Below are positions 30,044 through 38,276 of a stretch of 64,000 nt of DNA, piece after piece. The notes below the pieces were generated by a model. The model saw nothing but the letters and a program-made list of their open reading frames with translations. It had not been told where the DNA came from and searched no databases. This stretch comes from Streptomyces sp. NBC_00659 (lineage in GTDB: Bacteria > Actinomycetota > Actinomycetes > Streptomycetales > Streptomycetaceae), in assembly GCF_036226925.1 (NCBI RefSeq), contig NZ_CP109031.1, positions 6,696,001 to 6,760,000 of the forward strand, in the 5' to 3' direction. Position 1 is the stretch's first letter. Every line of letters begins with the position of its first letter. The translations under genes were made by a program, and so were the position numbers.

Positions 30044-30880
30044 ATGGCGAACTACACCGCCGCCGACGTCAAGAAGCTTCGTGAGCTCACCGGCGCCGGC
30101 ATGATGGACTGCAAGAAGGCGCTGGACGAGGCCGACGGTCACGTCGACAAGGCCGTCGAGGCGCTGCGGATCAAGGGCCAGAAGGGCGTCGCCAAGCGCG
30201 AGGGCCGCTCCGCCGAGAACGGCGCCGTGGTCTCCATCATCGCTGACGACAACACCTCCGGTGTCCTGGTCGAGCTGAAGTGCGAGACGGACTTCGTCGC
30301 CAAGGGCGAGAAGTTCCAGGCTGTCGCCAACGAGATCGCCCAGCACGTCGTCAAGACGTCGCCGGCCGACATCGAGGCGCTCCTCGGCTCCGAGATCGAG
30401 CCGGGCAAGACGGTTCAGGCGTTCGTCGACGAGGCCAACGCCAACCTGGGCGAGAAGATCGTCCTGGACCGCTTCGCCCAGTTCTCCGGCGCCTTCGTGG
30501 CCTCGTACATGCACCGCACCATGCCCGATCTGCCCCCGCAGATCGGTGTTCTGGTCGAGCTGGACAAGGCCGACGCCGACCTCGCCAAGGGCATCGCGCA
30601 GCACATCGCCGCCTTCGCGCCGAAGTACCTCTCCAAGGAGGACGTTCCGGCCGAGGTCGTCGAGACCGAGCGTCGCGTCGCCGAGGAGACCACCCGCGCC
30701 GAGGGCAAGCCCGAGGCCGCCCTCCCGAAGATCGTCGAGGGTCGCGTCAACGGCTTCTTCAAGGAGGCCACCCTCCTCGGTCAGCCGTACGCGCTCGACA
30801 ACAAGAAGTCCGTCCAGAAGGTTCTGGACGAGGCCGGTGTCACCCTGAAGCGCTTCTCGCGCATCAAGGTCGGCATCTGA
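30044..30880 (+). CDS. tsf: Elongation factor Ts
   Basis: A 278-residue nucleotide-exchange factor for EF-Tu. The UBA-like N-terminus (TAADVKKLRELTGAGMMDCK, then KALDEADG) and the signature VELKCETDFVAKGEKF are intact. The dimerisation domain repeats follow to the end FSRIKVGI. The start is ATG after GAGACTCCAGGAATC. It is downstream of rpsB on the same strand, the order seen in almost all bacteria. Two hairpins separate it from pyrH. Confidence 0.98.
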   Translation: MANYTAADVKKLRELTGAGMMDCKKALDEADGHVDKAVEALRIKGQKGVAKREGRSAENGAVVSIIADDNTSGVLVELKCETDFVAKGEKFQAVANEIAQHVVKTSPADIEALLGSEIEPGKTVQAFVDEANANLGEKIVLDRFAQFSGAFVASYMHRTMPDLPPQIGVLVELDKADADLAKGIAQHIAAFAPKYLSKEDVPAEVVETERRVAEETTRAEGKPEAALPKIVEGRVNGFFKEATLLGQPYALDNKKSVQKVLDEAGVTLKRFSRIKVGI

Positions 30881-30924
30881 GTCCGTACAGCGATCGACGC
30901 GCGACCCCGATAGGGTCGACAGCA

Positions 30925-31034
30925 GTCGTCCGCGTACGTCGGCACTCACACGTGTGTGCCGGACGACAGCAGATCTGACGAGGAGGCCATTGCCGAGCAT
31001 GGGATGCGAACACACCCCAGCGGCAATGGCCTTC
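30925..31034 (+). terminator. Two tandem hairpins between tsf and pyrH
   Basis: Hairpin 1: GTCGTCC (30925-30931) with GGACGAC (30961-30967), enclosing GGCAC/GTGCC. Hairpin 2: an uninterrupted 12-bp stem, flanked by further pairs, between AGGCCATTGCCG (30984-30995) and CGGCAATGGCCT (31021-31032), followed by TCTTCG. The second resembles an intrinsic terminator placed 30 bases before pyrH. Together they could end the tsf message or attenuate pyrH. Confidence 0.75.
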
Positions 31035-31062
31035 TTCGTATGTGCACCATGAGGAGATCTCC

Positions 31063-31833
31063 ATGACCACCACCCAGGCCGGCAACGGCGAGAAGAGCGA
31101 CGACGGCAAAGGCGCGGGCCGCTTCCTGCTGAAGCTTTCCGGCGAGGCGTTCGCCGGTGGCGGAGGACTGGGCGTCGACCCCGACGTGGTGCACAAGATC
31201 GCCCGCGAGATCGCGGCCGTCGTGCGCGGCGGTGCCCAGATCGCCGTCGTCATCGGCGGCGGCAACTTCTTCCGCGGGGCCGAACTCCAGCAGCGCGGTA
31301 TGGACCGGGCGCGCTCCGACTACATGGGCATGCTCGGCACGGTCATGAACTGCCTCGCCCTCCAGGACTTCCTGGAGAAGGAAGGCATCGACAGCCGCGT
31401 CCAGACCGCCATCACCATGGGCCAGGTCGCGGAGCCGTACATCCCGCTGCGCGGCGTGCGGCACCTGGAGAAGGGCCGTGTGGTCATCTTCGGCGCCGGT
31501 ATGGGCATGCCGTACTTCTCCACCGACACCACTGCCGCCCAGCGTGCCCTGGAGATCGACGCCGAGGCGCTCCTCATGGGCAAGAACGGCGTGGACGGGG
31601 TCTACGACTCCGACCCGAAGACCAACCCCGAGGCGGTCAAGTTCGACGCGCTCAGCTACGGCGAGGTCATCACCCGGGACCTCAAGGTCGCCGACATGAC
31701 CGCCATCACGCTGTGCCGGGACAACAAGCTGCCGATCCTGGTCTTCGAACTCCTGGCGGAGGGCAATATCGCGCGGGCCGTCAAGGGTGAGAAGATCGGC
31801 ACACTCGTGGGCGACCAGAGCGGCCGAGCCTGA
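31063..31833 (+). CDS. pyrH: Uridylate kinase (UMP kinase)
   Basis: A 256-residue amino-acid-kinase-fold enzyme that phosphorylates UMP to UDP. Motifs: [67 protein letters not shown] and [20 protein letters not shown] 31063 was chosen because GAGGAG is seven bases upstream, rather than an ATG 21 bases earlier. The N-terminal 20 residues are a variable actinobacterial extension. Confidence 0.97.
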   Translation: MTTTQAGNGEKSDDGKGAGRFLLKLSGEAFAGGGGLGVDPDVVHKIAREIAAVVRGGAQIAVVIGGGNFFRGAELQQRGMDRARSDYMGMLGTVMNCLALQDFLEKEGIDSRVQTAITMGQVAEPYIPLRGVRHLEKGRVVIFGAGMGMPYFSTDTTAAQRALEIDAEALLMGKNGVDGVYDSDPKTNPEAVKFDALSYGEVITRDLKVADMTAITLCRDNKLPILVFELLAEGNIARAVKGEKIGTLVGDQSGRA

Positions 31834-32005
31834 CAGGGAACGCGCTGGACCGGATACACCTTCCGGTCCGGGACGGACCCCGACCGGGGGATGGACAATG
31901 TCCTGCCGGTCCGGAACCGTGCAGGAACAAGACGCGACGCAGCCGGCCGCCGGACTCCGACGAGGAAAAGCTGCCGGGCCTACTCAAGACACGCAGGAGC
32001 AAGTG

Positions 32006-32563
32006 GTGATCGAAGAGACCCTCCTCGAGGCCGAGGAGAAGATGGAGAAGGCCGTCGTGGTCGCCAAGGAGGACTTCGCCGCGATCCGCACCGGTCGTGC
32101 GCACCCGGCGATGTTCAACAAGATCGTGGCCGACTACTACGGCGCGCTGACGCCGATCAACCAGCTGGCCTCGTTCTCCGTTCCGGAGCCGCGCATGGCC
32201 GTGGTGACCCCGTTCGACAAGAGCGCGCTGCGCAACATCGAGCAGGCGATCCGCGACTCCGACCTGGGCGTCAACCCCAGCAACGACGGCAACATCATCC
32301 GGGTGACGTTCCCCGAGCTGACGGAAGAGCGCCGCAAGGACTACATCAAGGTCGCGCGGACCAAGGGCGAGGACGCCAAGGTCTCGATCCGCGCCGTGCG
32401 CCGCAAGGCCAAGGACGCTCTCGACAAGCTCGTCAAGGACAAGGAGTCCGGCGAGGACGAGGTCCGCCGTGCGGAGAAGGAACTCGACGACACCACGGCG
32501 AAGTACGTCGCCCAGGTGGACGAGCTCCTGAAGCACAAGGAAGCGGAACTGCTCGAGGTCTGA
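32006..32563 (+). CDS. frr: Ribosome recycling factor
   Basis: A 185-residue protein that splits terminated ribosomes with EF-G. The typical three-helix bundle is seen in [20 protein letters not shown], then [32 protein letters not shown] and the C-terminal [23 protein letters not shown] 32006 has AGGAG six bases before it and gives the exact family length. The stop overlaps the cdsA ATG by one base. Confidence 0.98.
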   Translation: MIEETLLEAEEKMEKAVVVAKEDFAAIRTGRAHPAMFNKIVADYYGALTPINQLASFSVPEPRMAVVTPFDKSALRNIEQAIRDSDLGVNPSNDGNIIRVTFPELTEERRKDYIKVARTKGEDAKVSIRAVRRKAKDALDKLVKDKESGEDEVRRAEKELDDTTAKYVAQVDELLKHKEAELLEV

Positions 32564-33702
32564 TGAACGACTCTTCCTGGGGGGCGCCGCCACAAGCCGG
32601 GTACTGGGGGCCGTCCGAGCAGGGGCCACTCCAGGGGGCGGCCCCGGCGGGTCCCACGTACGATGCGCATGACGCGCAGCACACTCGGCCCATGCCCACC
32701 GCGCCCGACGTACCCGCTCATGGCGGGGACCAGGATGACGACCAGGGGGCCGCTCGGCTGAGCGGCCCCCCGGTCCGCAACGACTCACCGCCGACGGCGC
32801 CCTACGGGGATCCGTCGCACAATCCGCAAAGCCCGCAGGAGCCCATGCCCAGCACCGCACCCGAGCCCGCCCCCGCACCGCAGAAGAAGAGTGCGGGACG
32901 CGACCTGGGTGCGGCCATAGGAGTGGGCGTCGGGCTCGGCGCCGTGATCGTCGCGTCGCTGTTCGTCGTCAAGGCCGTCTTCGTCGGTGTGATAGCGGTG
33001 GCCGTGGTGGTGGGGCTCTGGGAGCTCACCTCACGGCTGGAGGAGCGCAAGGGCATCAAGGCGCCCCTCGTGCCGCTCGCGCTCGGCGGGGCCGCCATGG
33101 TCGTCGCCGGATACGTGCGCGGAGCCGAGGGTGCCTGGGTGGCCATGGCGCTCACCGCGCTGGCCGTGCTGGTCTGGCGGATGACGGAACCGCCCGAGGG
33201 CTACCTCAAGGACGTCACCGCGGGGGTCTTCGCGGCCTTCTACGTGCCGTTCCTGGCGACCTTCGTGGCCATGATGCTCACCGCCGACGACGGCCCGCGC
33301 CGCGTTCTGACCTTCCTGCTCCTGACGGTCGTCAGCGACACGGGGGCGTACGCCATCGGCTGGCGCTTCGGCAAGCACAAGCTGGCTCCGCGGATCAGCC
33401 CCGGAAAGACCCGCGAGGGTCTGTTCGGAGCGGTCACCTTCGCGATGGCGGCGGGTGCGCTGTGCATGCAGTACCTGATCGACGACGGCACCTGGTGGCA
33501 GGGTCTGATCCTCGGCCTCGCGGTCGCGGCCAGCGCCACGCTCGGTGACCTCGGCGAGTCCATGATCAAGCGGGACCTCGGCATCAAGGACATGGGCACC
33601 CTGCTGCCGGGCCACGGCGGCATCATGGACCGCCTGGACTCTCTGCTCCCGACGGCTCCGGTCGTCTGGCTGTTGCTCGTCCTTTTCGTCGGTTCCGGCT
33701 GA
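32563..33702 (+). CDS. cdsA: Phosphatidate cytidylyltransferase CdsA
   Basis: A 379-residue membrane enzyme making CDP-diacylglycerol, the branch point of phospholipid synthesis. The first 110 residues are a hydrophilic Pro/Gly/Gln-rich extension usual in Streptomyces. Then about eight hydrophobic segments follow, beginning AAIGVGVGLGAVIVASLFVV. The CTP transferase signature occurs near the end: MIKRDLGIKDMGTLLPGHGG, followed by IMDRLDS. The stop lies just before a long shared terminator. It is the last gene of the pyrH-frr-cdsA run. Confidence 0.97.
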   Translation: MNDSSWGAPPQAGYWGPSEQGPLQGAAPAGPTYDAHDAQHTRPMPTAPDVPAHGGDQDDDQGAARLSGPPVRNDSPPTAPYGDPSHNPQSPQEPMPSTAPEPAPAPQKKSAGRDLGAAIGVGVGLGAVIVASLFVVKAVFVGVIAVAVVVGLWELTSRLEERKGIKAPLVPLALGGAAMVVAGYVRGAEGAWVAMALTALAVLVWRMTEPPEGYLKDVTAGVFAAFYVPFLATFVAMMLTADDGPRRVLTFLLLTVVSDTGAYAIGWRFGKHKLAPRISPGKTREGLFGAVTFAMAAGALCMQYLIDDGTWWQGLILGLAVAASATLGDLGESMIKRDLGIKDMGTLLPGHGGIMDRLDSLLPTAPVVWLLLVLFVGSG

Positions 33703-33754
33703 TCGTTTCTCCGCACGCGTTTACGACGTACGTATCCGCGACGCGCGCACATCC

Positions 33755-33823
33755 ACGACACCACCCCTTCGGGTCATCCGATCACCTCACCGTGATCGCC
33801 GTGACCCGGAGGGGTGGTGTCGT
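33755..33823. terminator. Bidirectional terminator between cdsA and the small convergent gene
   Basis: Arms 33755-33776 and 33802-33823 are complementary over 22 positions with one G-U wobble. The stop codon and last codons of the convergent minus-strand gene lie within this structure. Confidence 0.75.
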
Positions 33824-34097
33824 ATGTGCGGGGCCGGCCGTCCTGCCACTCCACCCAGCGCGGATCGTCCAGGTACTCCCAGGCGTCGGGCAGGCCGGCG
33901 CGGCGCAGGAACTCGACCACGTCGGCGTCGCTGTGGGCGATACCGGCGCTCCGCCCGCGGATCGTCACGCGGCGCCCGCCGGCACCGACCGGGCGGCCGA
34001 CGGTGATGGGTGCGGTCGGCGCGTGCGCGTCGTCGGGCTGTGCGCCTTCGTGGTCGGGGCGCGAGTCTTCGTTCGGCTGTATGTGTTCGTGGTTCAC
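33774..34097 (-). CDS. Small hypothetical protein coupled to the DUF6233 gene
   Basis: A 107-residue hydrophilic protein that I do not recognise. The GTG start at 34097 overlaps the stop of the upstream DUF6233 gene (GTGA), indicating coupled translation. The C-terminal half contains HSDADVVEFLRRAGLPDAWE followed by YLDDPRWVEWQDG, a compact conserved-looking helix and Trp-rich region. The N-terminal 45 residues appear disordered. It ends inside the terminator stem shared with cdsA. Confidence 0.65.
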   Translation of the reverse strand: MNHEHIQPNEDSRPDHEGAQPDDAHAPTAPITVGRPVGAGGRRVTIRGRSAGIAHSDADVVEFLRRAGLPDAWEYLDDPRWVEWQDGRPRTYDTTPPGHGDHGEVIG

Positions 34098-34444
34098 AAA
34101 ACACCCGGATCCGTGTCGGGGCGGCAGTACGGGCAGGCCGTGACGCCGTCTTCGGTGATCGCCCGGAGAGCCTGCTCGCGGGCGAGCGGCCTCGTGTTCT
34201 TCCCTGCCATGCCGCAGGCGCCGGTGTGGACGGCGCCGGGGGTCGCGCCGGTACCGCCGCCGCCCGCCCGTCGCATCGCGAGCTTCCAGCCGCGCGGCGG
34301 CGGGGGCGACGTGCGGGCCGCACGCGTGGCCGCGACCTCTTGGCGCTCCACCTCGGCGATGGTGTCGTCGGTGCGGCGCAGTTGCCGGAGCAACCACGCG
34401 CGGACGCTGCGCAGATGCTGCGGGCGGGACGCTTTTTCGGACAC
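34094..34444 (-). CDS. DUF6233 family protein
   Basis: A 116-residue protein of a Streptomyces-rich family. A basic, helical N-terminus (WLLRQLRRTDDTIAEVERQE) precedes PRGWKLAMR and the conserved C-terminal segment VHTGACGMAGKNTRPLAREQ, then ALRAITEDGVTACPYCRPDT. The Cys residues (GAC, CPYC) might bind a metal. These families are often near variable loci; no function is known to me. It is translated with the small downstream gene and starts at GTG 34444. Confidence 0.75.
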   Translation of the reverse strand: MSEKASRPQHLRSVRAWLLRQLRRTDDTIAEVERQEVAATRAARTSPPPPRGWKLAMRRAGGGGTGATPGAVHTGACGMAGKNTRPLAREQALRAITEDGVTACPYCRPDTDPGVL

Positions 34445-34596
34445 GTGTTCGATTCTAGGCCCTGGCGAAACGTCGCGACAGCATTCCTCGCGCGCCGCCG
34501 ATCGTAGAGACGCAGGTCACATTCAGGTCGGTCACATCGTGCCGGGTCGTTCCGTCAACCAGGTGTAACCACGAGAAACGACACAGGGAGCACACC

Positions 34597-35070
34597 ATGG
34601 AAGCTCGTCTGAACCTCTTCGCCAGCCCGGTGGCGGCCAAGTTCATGAAGCACATCGTCGCCGCGGGCAGGCCGCTCGCGGAGTCGACGCTGCCGCTCGC
34701 GACGCAGGAGTTGGTGAAGCTTCGTGCCAGCCAGATCAACGGCTGCGGGTTCTGCACGGACATGCACAGCAAGGACGCGGAGGCCGCGGGGGAGACCTCC
34801 GTGCGCCTCAATCTGGTCGCGGCCTGGAGGGAGGCGACGGTGTTCACCGACGCCGAGCGCGCCGCCCTGGAGCTGACGGAGCAGAGCACGCGCATCGCCG
34901 ACGCGGCCGGCGGCGTCACGGACGAGTGCTGGGCGAACGCCGCCAAGTACTACGACGAGGAGCAGCTCGCCGCGCTGGTGTGCTGCATCGCGCTCATCAA
35001 CGCCTTCAACCGCGCGAACGTCATGATCCAGCAGCCCGCCGGCGACTACAGGCCCGGCCAGTTCGCGTAG
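34597..35070 (+). CDS. Carboxymuconolactone decarboxylase/AhpD-family protein
   Basis: A 157-residue protein with the AhpD core. ELVKLRASQINGCGFCTDMH has the redox-active C-x-x-C followed by His, and SKDAEAAGE, the AREATVFTDAERAALELTE-like helix (here WREATVF) and ALVCCIALINAFNRANVM follow. Such proteins reduce peroxides or act as alkyl-hydroperoxidase partners. ATG 34597 has GGGAGC eight to nine bases before it. It is divergent from the DUF6233 gene. Confidence 0.9.
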   Translation: MEARLNLFASPVAAKFMKHIVAAGRPLAESTLPLATQELVKLRASQINGCGFCTDMHSKDAEAAGETSVRLNLVAAWREATVFTDAERAALELTEQSTRIADAAGGVTDECWANAAKYYDEEQLAALVCCIALINAFNRANVMIQQPAGDYRPGQFA

Positions 35071-35519
35071 CCGGGAGACGTGGGGGGTCCGGCGGCTGGG
35101 ACCTGAGTCACGGGGAGGGCCGCGCCGGTTCGGGCGGGGACCGGGACGGTTGGGGCGGGGGCGGGGACGGGAACGGTTCGGGAGAGGGCGGGGCGGGGGC
35201 GGGGACGGGAACGGTTCGGGAGAGGGCGGGGCGGGGGCGGGGATGGCGGCGGAATGGTGACGATGCCGCCTTCCTCCTCCTCTTGCTCCTCCTTCTCTTC
35301 CTCGTCCTTCTCGGCCGCGCAGGTTGTTCATGCGGTGAGCTCATGCGGCGAGCGGCCCACCGGAATCGTCCGGCGGCTGTCTCACGAGCGAATGCCGCCG
35401 TTCTCCGACCGACGGCTGGTGTCTTACGAGTGAATCCCGGCGTTCTCCGACGGGCGGCCGAGGCGTCGGCGGGAAGAGCATCCACGTACCGGACACCTCA
35501 ATGGCAGGGAGCAGCCCCT
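35071..35519. other. Intergenic region with G-rich repeats, a polypyrimidine tract and a direct repeat
   Basis: 449 bases. The repeat at 35152-35246 is followed by a C/T tract on the plus strand (about 35269-35313, CTTCCTCCTCCTCTTGCTCC and on). A degenerate direct repeat of about 40 bp follows (35371-35450), with both copies ending CGTTCTCCGAC. The C/T tract just after a G-rich tract could form unusual DNA structure. No gene is seen. Confidence 0.65.
35152..35246 (+). repeat. G-rich 38-bp tandem repeat (2.5 copies)
   Basis: Units at 35152-35189 and 35190-35227 are identical, and a partial third runs to 35246. Each unit has many runs of three to five G (GGGGCGGGGGCGGGGACGGG), giving G-quadruplex potential on the plus strand. 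Confidence 0.85.
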
Positions 35520-35840
35520 ATGCCGAAGTTCCTCATCCAGGCCCGCTACACCCCCGAGGGGGCGAAGGGCCTGCTCAAGGAAGGCGCGAGCGGCCGCCGC
35601 GCCGCCGTCGAGCACGTCGTCGCCGGCCTCGGCGGGAGCGTCGAAGCCATGTACTTCTCCTTCGGAGAGGACGACTTCGTGTGCATCCTCGACTTCCCCG
35701 ACGCGGTCTCCATGGCCGCCGTCAGCCTCAGCGTCAAGGCCAGCGGTGCCCTCCACACCCGGGCCACACCGCTTCTCACCCTCGACGAAGTCGACGAGGC
35801 CGCCCGCAGAGAGGTCGCCTTCCGTCCTCCGGGCGCGTAG
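35520..35840 (+). CDS. GYD-domain protein
   Basis: A 106-residue small protein. It opens MPKFLIQARYTPEGAKGLLK, the common start of the GYD family (ferredoxin-like fold), followed by VEHVVAGLGGSVEAMYFSFG and EDDFVCILDFPDAVS. No catalytic residue is established. ATG 35520 has AGGGAGC eight bases before it. The DUF4240 gene follows on the same strand after 85 bases, but no functional link is evident. Confidence 0.88.
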   Translation: MPKFLIQARYTPEGAKGLLKEGASGRRAAVEHVVAGLGGSVEAMYFSFGEDDFVCILDFPDAVSMAAVSLSVKASGALHTRATPLLTLDEVDEAARREVAFRPPGA

Positions 35841-35925
35841 CCCGAGCCGGCCGGGGACACTCCACCGCAGGCGCTCAGGCTGGACCCTCGCCGCCGAGTC
35901 CAGCCCGGGTGCCATGCTCTGCCCC

Positions 35926-36462
35926 ATGGACGCGGAAGAGTTCTGGAACCTGATCGGGCGGGCCCGCGGCATGGCTGTCGACCCGGCCGACGTCGAGGAC
36001 ATCGCCGAGCAGGCCACCGTGCTGCTGGCCGGGTACGCCCCCCGGGACATCCTCGGCGCCGAGCAGGTCCTGCAAGAGCTGATGGCCGCGTCCGACCGAG
36101 CTTCCCTCCGGGCCGCGGCCTGGGTCATCAGCGGTGGCAGCCCCTGTTTCGACGAGGGTTTCGACTACTTCCGCGGATGGCTGATCGCCCAGGGCCGGGA
36201 GGTCTTCGAAGGCGTCGTCGCGCACGCCGACCGGCTGGCCGAGCTCCCGGAGATCTCTGCGTCGGCGCCCGAGGGGATCGAACCCGACGGTGAGGAGATT
36301 CTTGGCATCGCCCAGGACGCCTACGAGAGGGCGACCGGCGCCGAACTGCCCGAGGGCGCCTTCACCTTCGACGACCCAGCAGTCGATCCGGACCACGACT
36401 TCGACGACCGTGAGCGTATGACCGCCCTGCTGCCCCGGCTCACCGCCCTGTACCCGGGCTGA
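35926..36462 (+). CDS. DUF4240 domain protein
   Basis: A 178-residue acidic protein. The N-terminal DUF4240 signature is MDAEEFWNLIGRARG, followed by LRAAAWVISGGSPCFDEGFD and YFRGWLIAQGREVFE. The C-terminal part is acidic. Such proteins occur alone or next to WGR/polymorphic immunity-type genes, but no partner is present. Its last 142 bases overlap a convergent membrane gene. The function is unknown. Confidence 0.85.
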   Translation: MDAEEFWNLIGRARGMAVDPADVEDIAEQATVLLAGYAPRDILGAEQVLQELMAASDRASLRAAAWVISGGSPCFDEGFDYFRGWLIAQGREVFEGVVAHADRLAELPEISASAPEGIEPDGEEILGIAQDAYERATGAELPEGAFTFDDPAVDPDHDFDDRERMTALLPRLTALYPG

Positions 36463-36719
36463 CCCGGACCGGCCCGCAGCCTCGACGGGGCCGAGTCGGT
36501 GGGGAGGGTTTGTCGTTCGAAGCCGGCGGCGGTCACGGCGAGGCTTCCGATCATGACCAGCACCACGCCGACCATGAAGAGGCCGCTGGAGTCGTCCGAC
36601 CAGTCGTAGTAGGCGGCGACGGTGAGGCCGGCCGTGGTGCCGAGGACAGCGGCTCGGGTGTAGTGCCGGGATGTCGCCCAGTACACCGGTGCCAGCAGAA
36701 TCAGCACCAGCCCGATCAC
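36321..36719 (-). CDS. Small three-helix membrane protein (hypothetical)
   Basis: A 132-residue predicted membrane protein. Three hydrophobic segments can be read: IGLVLILLAPVYWATS, AVLGTTAGLTVAAYYDW and GLFMVGVVLVMIGSLAVTAA. The last 50 residues are Ser/Arg-rich and lie opposite the DUF4240 coding sequence, so the genuine C-terminus may be shorter in the ancestor. GTG 36719 is the only start before the stop of the upstream lipoprotein gene at 36771. Function unknown. Confidence 0.5.
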   Translation of the reverse strand: MIGLVLILLAPVYWATSRHYTRAAVLGTTAGLTVAAYYDWSDDSSGLFMVGVVLVMIGSLAVTAAGFERQTLPTDSAPSRLRAGPGQPGYRAVSRGSRAVIRSRSSKSWSGSTAGSSKVKAPSGSSAPVALS

Positions 36720-36770
36720 CTGCCACGCCTCGTACGGACCGGTCGTCGTGCCGCCCGCCGGGTCTGCTCC

Positions 36771-37424
36771 TCAGTTTCTGAGTGGACCGCACGTCAGTCG
36801 GTAGGCCTCCTGGATCCAGGGCTCCTTGGTGTGGGGGTTCACGCCGCAGGCCAGCGATGCACTTGTACCGCCGAACCAGGTGCTCACGCTGCCGTAGACG
36901 TCACCGCCGGGGCAGTTCACGGTGAAGCTCGCGTCGACGGCCTGGACTCCCTCGGCCTCGACGAAGCGCCCCGCGTGTCCGAGGGAGTCGACCTTGACGG
37001 GGTAGCGCCGACGATCGGCGGACTCCTTCCCCGGAGCGGCCAGTTGATCGACGTCCCACCACTTGAGGCGCTTGGCGAGCGCGGCGAGGACCTGGTGCGC
37101 TGATACGCGGTCGTCGCTCGTGCTGACCTGGGGCACTATGTTGCGCACGAGCCCGGGGTGAAACGTGACCCAGCCGTCGCTCTTGCGGACGTTCACGACC
37201 GGCGAGACTTCGGTGAGTCGCTGCTCCCGGTGCACCGAGGTCCACCGGACGGCCCCGCCCGCGCAGGACGGCGTGGACGCGATGGCCTTCGTCTCGGCCT
37301 CGGTCGTCTTCCTCGCCGCCGGCTTCCCGGTCGCTGTCGTACAGGCCGCCGCCGACGGCACCACCGCGCACAGCAGCGCCGCTGTCGCCCACCCATGACG
37401 TCGCGTCATCCTGCTGCGTGCCAT
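36771..37424 (-). CDS. Putative lipoprotein
   Basis: A 217-residue secreted protein of unknown function. The N-terminus is basic (MARSRMTRRHG), followed by WATAALLCAVVPSAAAC, where SAAAC is a plausible lipobox. The mature part has no domain I recognise. It contains WTSVHREQRLTEVSPVVNVR and WFGGTSASLACGVNPHTKEP, with paired Cys probably forming disulphides. Start 37424 is preferred; ATG 37409 is possible. A small membrane gene follows on the same strand. Confidence 0.75.
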   Translation of the reverse strand: MARSRMTRRHGWATAALLCAVVPSAAACTTATGKPAARKTTEAETKAIASTPSCAGGAVRWTSVHREQRLTEVSPVVNVRKSDGWVTFHPGLVRNIVPQVSTSDDRVSAHQVLAALAKRLKWWDVDQLAAPGKESADRRRYPVKVDSLGHAGRFVEAEGVQAVDASFTVNCPGGDVYGSVSTWFGGTSASLACGVNPHTKEPWIQEAYRLTCGPLRN

Positions 37425-37987
37425 TCGCTGTCGTTCCGCTCGCTCAAGTGCCGGACCCGCCGTTCGGACGTTGGGTCCAAGATCCAGGAGTCTGTGAATA
37501 TAGGCCGTCTGACCAGCAGAAACAGAGTTTGTGATGCAGTCGCAACGCACTGGTGCGGTGTCCCCGGGATACAGCAGGGCGGACGACACCGAAACCGTCT
37601 TCACGGGAGAGCCGCCGTCCCCACCACGACGTGCTCTCGTTCTGCAGATCTACCGACGGATGCCAGGCGCAGGACGCCAGCTGCTCGCTGTCGATGTCTT
37701 CGCCGTGACTTCGAGTGGATCGGTACGGCAGATCTGACGGCCGGGGTTCCCGGCACTGAAACCGGCTGATGTGTCAGAGCAGTCGGGTGCCATCACGGCG
37801 GTGCCAAGGAGCCAAGGTGCCGCTGGAGACGGACTGACCTGGGGTACGGCGCCGCCGGTCACGTCCGTAGTACGGGCCAGACGGATCACCGCGCGGCGAC
37901 TGGGCGTACCCCTTCGGGAGGCCTTGCAGCGCACTGAGGTCGGTTGAACGGAGTCGGTGACCGGACCCGGGTGCGGGTCCATCTGCT

Positions 37988-38076
37988 CACCGGCAGGCAC
38001 ATCTGTGCATCGTCGCAGCAGGTGAGAGGCATACACCGGCACGCACACCTGTGGATCGTCGCAGCAGGTGAGAGGC
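37988..38076. repeat. Tandem 43-bp repeat, period 46
   Basis: Copies at 37988-38030 and 38034-38076 differ at three positions; both end ATCGTCGCAGCAGGTGAG-AGGC. A fragment of a third copy (CACCGGCAC) begins at 38078. Confidence 0.85.
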
Positions 38077-38122
38077 GCACCGGCACTGACATCGCCAGGA
38101 GGGTCCGGACGAGTGCCGCGCC

Positions 38123-38177
38123 GGGACGCCCCCGGGCGGTGCGAGGTCGGGGGACGCCCCCGGGCGTGCGAGGCCGG
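38123..38177. repeat. Tandem 27-28-bp repeat
   Basis: GGGACGCCCCCGGGCG begins both copies (38123-38150 and 38151-38177), each ending TGCGAGG-YCGG. It lies about 100 bases before rlmN. Confidence 0.8.
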
Positions 38178-38276
38178 GCGAGGTCGGGCGAAGCTGACCG
38201 GTGGCACCCGTGGGTGACGGCCCCCACCCCGCTGTGGCCTGGGCCGGTGGTATTGATCTGCGACACTGGAAGGGTT

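Larger units (their letters stand above)
37425..38276. other. Long non-coding-looking region before rlmN, with two tandem repeats
   Basis: At 852 bases, this is the longest gap in the window. The part 37425-37900 is less GC-rich than usual. A 68-codon plus-strand frame at 37531-37737 lacks a ribosome site and family features, so it is not called. Two tandem repeats lie at 37988-38076 and 38123-38177. The rlmN ribosome site is GGAAGGGTT just before ATG 38277. Confidence 0.6.

Noticed and set aside
35152..35246. A CRISPR or mobile element terminus
   Set aside because: The copies are in direct contact with no spacers, no inverted ends and no transposase.
37531..37737. A 68-codon frame in the gap before rlmN
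   Set aside because: No ribosome site, no recognisable domain, and the region looks non-coding.
33703..38276. An integrated plasmid or prophage
   Set aside because: No integrase, replication gene, transposase or tRNA attachment site is visible.
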